From Planctellipticum sp942493135 (GTDB taxonomy: Bacteria > Planctomycetota > Planctomycetia > Planctomycetales > Planctomycetaceae), in NCBI GenBank assembly GCA_942493135.1, contig OW818684.1, positions 6,262,001 through 6,326,000 on the forward strand: a DNA stretch of 64,000 nucleotides, given 5' to 3'. Numbering within the stretch: position 1 is the first letter of the stretch; every line of letters starts with the position of its first letter. Shown piece by piece: positions 61,267 through 64,000 of this stretch. Made by a program: the position numbers and the translations under genes. The notes beneath the pieces were generated by a model. The model was not told the origin of the DNA and made no database searches. It worked only from the letters and a program-made list of their open reading frames with translations.

Positions 61267-62214
61267 ATGAAGATGTTCCGGACCCTCGAAGAGTCTCAAT
61301 CGCGTTCACCGGACGCCGCAATCGCGACGAAAGCTCGTCGTGTCCGATTCAGTCGGTCCTGGCTGGTGCTCGGAGTCTCGGCGGCCACAGTTGCGATCAT
61401 CGGACCGCTCGTGCTGATGGCGACGTCGGCCTCGGCCAAGGAGCCGCTGGGGCGAGACTGGCCGGAGGGCCAGCAGGTCTCTATGGACCAGGTTGACCAT
61501 AGTTCCTACGACGCGCTGCTGCGGAAGTACGTCGACAAAGACGGCTTCGTGAACTACGGCGCCTGGCACAAATCCGCGGCCGATCGGGCCGCCTTGCAAC
61601 AGTATCTCGCAAGCCTGAGCCAGGCATCGCCGGCGGTTGACGCCAGCCGCGAGGGGAAGCTGGCGTTCTGGATCAACGCCTATAACGCAGTGACGCTGGA
61701 AGGCATCCTGCAGGTCTATCCAACCGACAGCATCCGCAACCATACGTCGAAACTCGGAGGCTACAACCTCTGGAAGGATCTTCCATTACTCGTCGGCGGC
61801 AAACCGTACTCGCTCGACGCAATGGAACATCAGGTTCTCCGGAATATGGGCGAACCGCGGATTCACTTTGCCATTGTCTGCGCGTCCATCGGTTGTCCGC
61901 GACTGTTCAATGAAGCTTACGTGGCAGGCAAGCTGGACGATCAGCTCACGACCAATACGCGAGACTTCTTCACGCGGTCCCAGAATCTGCAGGTGAACGC
62001 CGTCTCCAACAGCATCAAGCTCAGTTCGATCCTCGACTGGTTCGGGAGCGACTTCGGAGCGAATCAATCCGAACAGCTCAAGTTCCTGGCGGCCTACATG
62101 CCCTCGACCGCGCAGGCGGTGGCAAGCTCCGGCCGGGCTCGCGTGCAGTTCCTCGATTACAACTGGAACTTGAACGACCAGGCCCGCAAACCGAAGGGTT
62201 CCGGCAGGCGTTAG
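61267..62214 (+). CDS. DUF547 family exported protein
   Basis: 315 residues. A signal/anchor (LVLGVSAATVAIIGPLVLM) precedes the DUF547 domain: SSYDALLRKYVDKDGFVNYG, LAFWINAYNAVTLEGIL and FAIVCASIGCPRLFNEAYV. The conserved His/Cys cluster is compatible with a papain/transglutaminase-like fold, but its activity is not known. DUF547 genes recur in arsenosugar clusters. Confidence 0.85.
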   Translation: MKMFRTLEESQSRSPDAAIATKARRVRFSRSWLVLGVSAATVAIIGPLVLMATSASAKEPLGRDWPEGQQVSMDQVDHSSYDALLRKYVDKDGFVNYGAWHKSAADRAALQQYLASLSQASPAVDASREGKLAFWINAYNAVTLEGILQVYPTDSIRNHTSKLGGYNLWKDLPLLVGGKPYSLDAMEHQVLRNMGEPRIHFAIVCASIGCPRLFNEAYVAGKLDDQLTTNTRDFFTRSQNLQVNAVSNSIKLSSILDWFGSDFGANQSEQLKFLAAYMPSTAQAVASSGRARVQFLDYNWNLNDQARKPKGSGRR

Positions 62215-62295
62215 GCCTCAGCCCTCCCCGGCATCTCGCGCATCCATTGTCCCACACCGAGTTCCCGCCCCGTCCCCGTTTCACGAAGGTGAATC

Positions 62296-62772
62296 ATGCT
62301 GCGAATGACTCGACAGTTTCTGACCCGCGTCGCTTTACTCTGTCTGATTGGGAGTGCAGTGGCGGCCGGCCCCGTGGATCCGCTGGCCGTCAAGTGGTCC
62401 GGTGATCTGGAGGCGGCCGTCGCCACTGCCAAGGAGTCCAAGAAGCTCGTGATGATCGAGTTCACGGCCGACTGGTGTCACTATTGCCACAAGATGGAGA
62501 AGGAAACCCTGAGTGACAAGAAAGTCGCGGCCGAGATCAACGGCTGCTATGTCGCCGTCCGACTCGACGCGGATCAGCACGGAGCGCTGCTGAATAAACT
62601 GGGGATCTCCGGCCTGCCATCGACGGTGTTGCTGGACCCAGAGTCCAGGCGGGCGGATCGAGTCGTCGGCTTCCGGACCGCCGACCAGTTCCTCAAGGAC
62701 CTGCAGAAGTTCTGTCCGGCAGACCGGAAAGTTGCCGTTCAGGCCGCGGCCGGCCGCGCACGCGTCGAGTAA
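62296..62772 (+). CDS. Exported thioredoxin-like protein
   Basis: 158 residues. A signal peptide (VALLCLIGSAVAAG) precedes a thioredoxin fold with the active site FTADWCHYCHKMEKETL (C-H-Y-C) and the cis-Pro segment GISGLPSTVLLD. It would reduce or isomerise disulfides outside the cytoplasm. The CHYC site is close to those of DsbD-gamma or DUF255-type proteins. Confidence 0.85.
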   Translation: MLRMTRQFLTRVALLCLIGSAVAAGPVDPLAVKWSGDLEAAVATAKESKKLVMIEFTADWCHYCHKMEKETLSDKKVAAEINGCYVAVRLDADQHGALLNKLGISGLPSTVLLDPESRRADRVVGFRTADQFLKDLQKFCPADRKVAVQAAAGRARVE

Positions 62773-62782
62773 TCAGACATCG

Positions 62783-62852
62783 CGTTCCCGTTCCTGAGAC
62801 GGGAACGAGTGCCCGTGGGTTCGGAGTCATTTCGTTCCCGCGGGCATTGTTT
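62783..62852 (+). terminator. Two hairpins between the thioredoxin-like and TVP38 genes
   Basis: CGTTCCCGT/ACGGGAACG (62783-62807) is followed by TGCCCGTGGG/CCCGCGGGCA (62810-62846), then TTGTTTC. The second is terminator-like, so partial read-through into the TVP38 gene is expected. Confidence 0.55.
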
Positions 62853-62872
62853 CACTTTGGAGAAGGCGAATC

Positions 62873-63694
62873 ATGTCAGATGATGCAGTTGCCGATACGC
62901 ATCGGGATGGTGTTGATGGCCCCCCTTTGCCGTTGCAAGCCGGCAATCGGGGAGGAGTCGCACTTCGACTGTGCGTGGCGGTTGCTGTCCTGGCTCTTGT
63001 CGCGTGGGGATACTCGCAGTACGGCGATCAACTGACGTTGCAGAACCTCGCCCGCTACGAGTCGTCCTTTCGACAGTTTCAGCACGAGCACCCCTGGCTG
63101 ATCTATGCGATCGCCTTCGGAGCCTACGTCGCCGTGGCTGGGTTATCGCTTCCCGGTGCAGCCGCCATGACTCTGTTGATGGGCTGGCTGTTTGGAATGG
63201 CCCGGGGAGTCGTCCTGGTCAGCTTCGCGTCCACGGCTGGCGCAAGTCTGGCGTTCCTACTGAGCCGCTATCTGCTCCGGGGGACGATTCAACATCGATT
63301 CGGAGAACGCCTTACCCGGTTCAATGATTCCCTGCGACGAGAAGGGGCGTTTTACCTGTTTACCTTGAGACTCATTCCCGCCGTGCCGTTCTTCGTGATC
63401 AACGTCGTTATGGGACTGACTCCGCTTCGGCTGTGGACATTCTGGTGGGTCAGCCAGATCGGCATGCTGCCGGGAACTGCGGCGTTCGTCTACGCCGGCA
63501 GCACGGTCCCGAATCTCCAGCAGCTCGCGGACAGCGGCCTCGCCGGAATCGTAAGTACCGAACTGCTCATGGCGTTCGCAGTTCTCGGTGTTTTGCCGAT
63601 CGTGCTTAAGAAGACTCTCGGCCGCTTCTGCGGCGTTCAGGTTGCCGAGCCGCCCGCCGCCGAACCATCAGACACAGTCCCTGCCCACACATAA
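62873..63694 (+). CDS. TVP38/TMEM64 (DedA-like) membrane protein
   Basis: 273 residues. Core motifs are GAYVAVAGLSLPGAAAMTLL, GASLAFLLSRYLLR and FTLRLIPAVPFFVINVVMG, plus GMLPGTAAFVYAGS. The family has six membrane segments and a re-entrant loop and is linked to lipid scrambling or ion-dependent transport. It is often fused or adjacent to mercuric-reductase-like genes, as here. Confidence 0.85.
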   Translation: MSDDAVADTHRDGVDGPPLPLQAGNRGGVALRLCVAVAVLALVAWGYSQYGDQLTLQNLARYESSFRQFQHEHPWLIYAIAFGAYVAVAGLSLPGAAAMTLLMGWLFGMARGVVLVSFASTAGASLAFLLSRYLLRGTIQHRFGERLTRFNDSLRREGAFYLFTLRLIPAVPFFVINVVMGLTPLRLWTFWWVSQIGMLPGTAAFVYAGSTVPNLQQLADSGLAGIVSTELLMAFAVLGVLPIVLKKTLGRFCGVQVAEPPAAEPSDTVPAHT

Positions 63695-63752
63695 CCGTCG
63701 TTATAGGCTCGCTCAACGGTACTGTCCGACTTCGTTTCCAAGGGATCTCGCC

Positions 63753-64000
63753 GTGACCGTCATGCATCTGTCTCCCGCAAAACACCCGCCGCTCATTCTG
63801 CCGGCCGACGAGTACAACCGGGAACTCGTTTCGCAGGTTCACCCGCCGAAGTGGAACAATCCCACACCAGCCGGACAGTACCATCTGGTGGTGATCGGCG
63901 GGGGGACCGCCGGACTCGTAACCGCTGCCGGGGCAGCCGGGTTGGGCGCGCACGTGGCGCTCGTCGAGCGACATCTCCTGGGCGGAGACTGTCTGAACTA
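63753..64000 (+). CDS. Mercuric-reductase-like FAD disulfide oxidoreductase, 3' truncated by window
   Basis: Starts at GTG 63753 (AAGGGA upstream) or ATG 63762. The N-terminal FAD-binding motif is HLVVIGGGTAGLVTAAGAAG, and the redox site begins at LLGGDCLNY, where the window ends. Family members include mercuric reductase and dihydrolipoamide dehydrogenase. In TVP38-linked loci the substrate is unknown. Only 82 codons are visible. Confidence 0.8.
   Translation, partial: MTVMHLSPAKHPPLILPADEYNRELVSQVHPPKWNNPTPAGQYHLVVIGGGTAGLVTAAGAAGLGAHVALVERHLLGGDCLN

Overview
The window reads as a planctomycete chromosome. The diagnostic families are paired PSCyt/PSD1 (DUF1549-DUF1553) and DUF1501 genes, a DUF1559 prepilin-like protein, a DUF3179 protein and many small lipoproteins. 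GC is high throughout, apart from several islands that look less GC-rich. No rRNA and no CRISPR array were seen. One tRNA gene was found, tRNA-Leu(GAG).

Region 1 (1-10.9 kb) is core-like. It holds two PSD1/DUF1501 pairs, an N,N-dimethylformamidase-beta-like exported protein, a four-helix-bundle (IVS-type) cassette between inverted repeats, and a MarR regulator.

Region 2 (about 11.1-43.1 kb) is a phage-derived integrated element starting at tRNA-Leu(GAG). In order it carries an XRE repressor with palindromic sites, a tyrosine integrase, a tightly packed early operon (CsrA-like protein, winged-helix protein, ParB-like protein, many small proteins), and a cargo block (nuclease-like protein, decayed IS4-family element, LRR membrane protein, DUF4062 protein). 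Next comes a late-like block: PKD-type exported protein, papain-like exported peptidase, two tiny membrane proteins, Gam, PLD-like protein, terminase, gpW-like protein and a truncated portal. A PEP-CTERM protein is lodged inside the terminase-portal interval. The right part holds a large SIR2 defence-type protein, a truncated second gam, a parB pseudogene and copies of a 47-bp repeat. No capsid or tail genes remain, so it looks like a decayed prophage or a satellite.

Region 3 (43.4-48.6 kb) has a DUF1559 / lipoprotein / radical SAM / sodium-solute symporter operon and an ECF sigma / zinc anti-sigma pair.

Region 4 (48.6-64 kb) is an arsenosugar-type cluster (arsS, arsM, two glycosyltransferases, DUF547, thioredoxin-like, TVP38, FAD oxidoreductase). 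It shares a divergent promoter with a bufferin-like MNIO RiPP operon: Cys-rich Tat-exported precursor, DUF692 oxidase and DUF2063 partner. A Crp/Fnr regulator is encoded next to it. Five CRP-like sites (TGTGG-N6-YNACA type) sit in exactly three divergent intergenic regions of this cluster, which suggests one regulon. This regulon, with a metallopeptide pathway wired to arsenic metabolism, is the most interesting part of the window.
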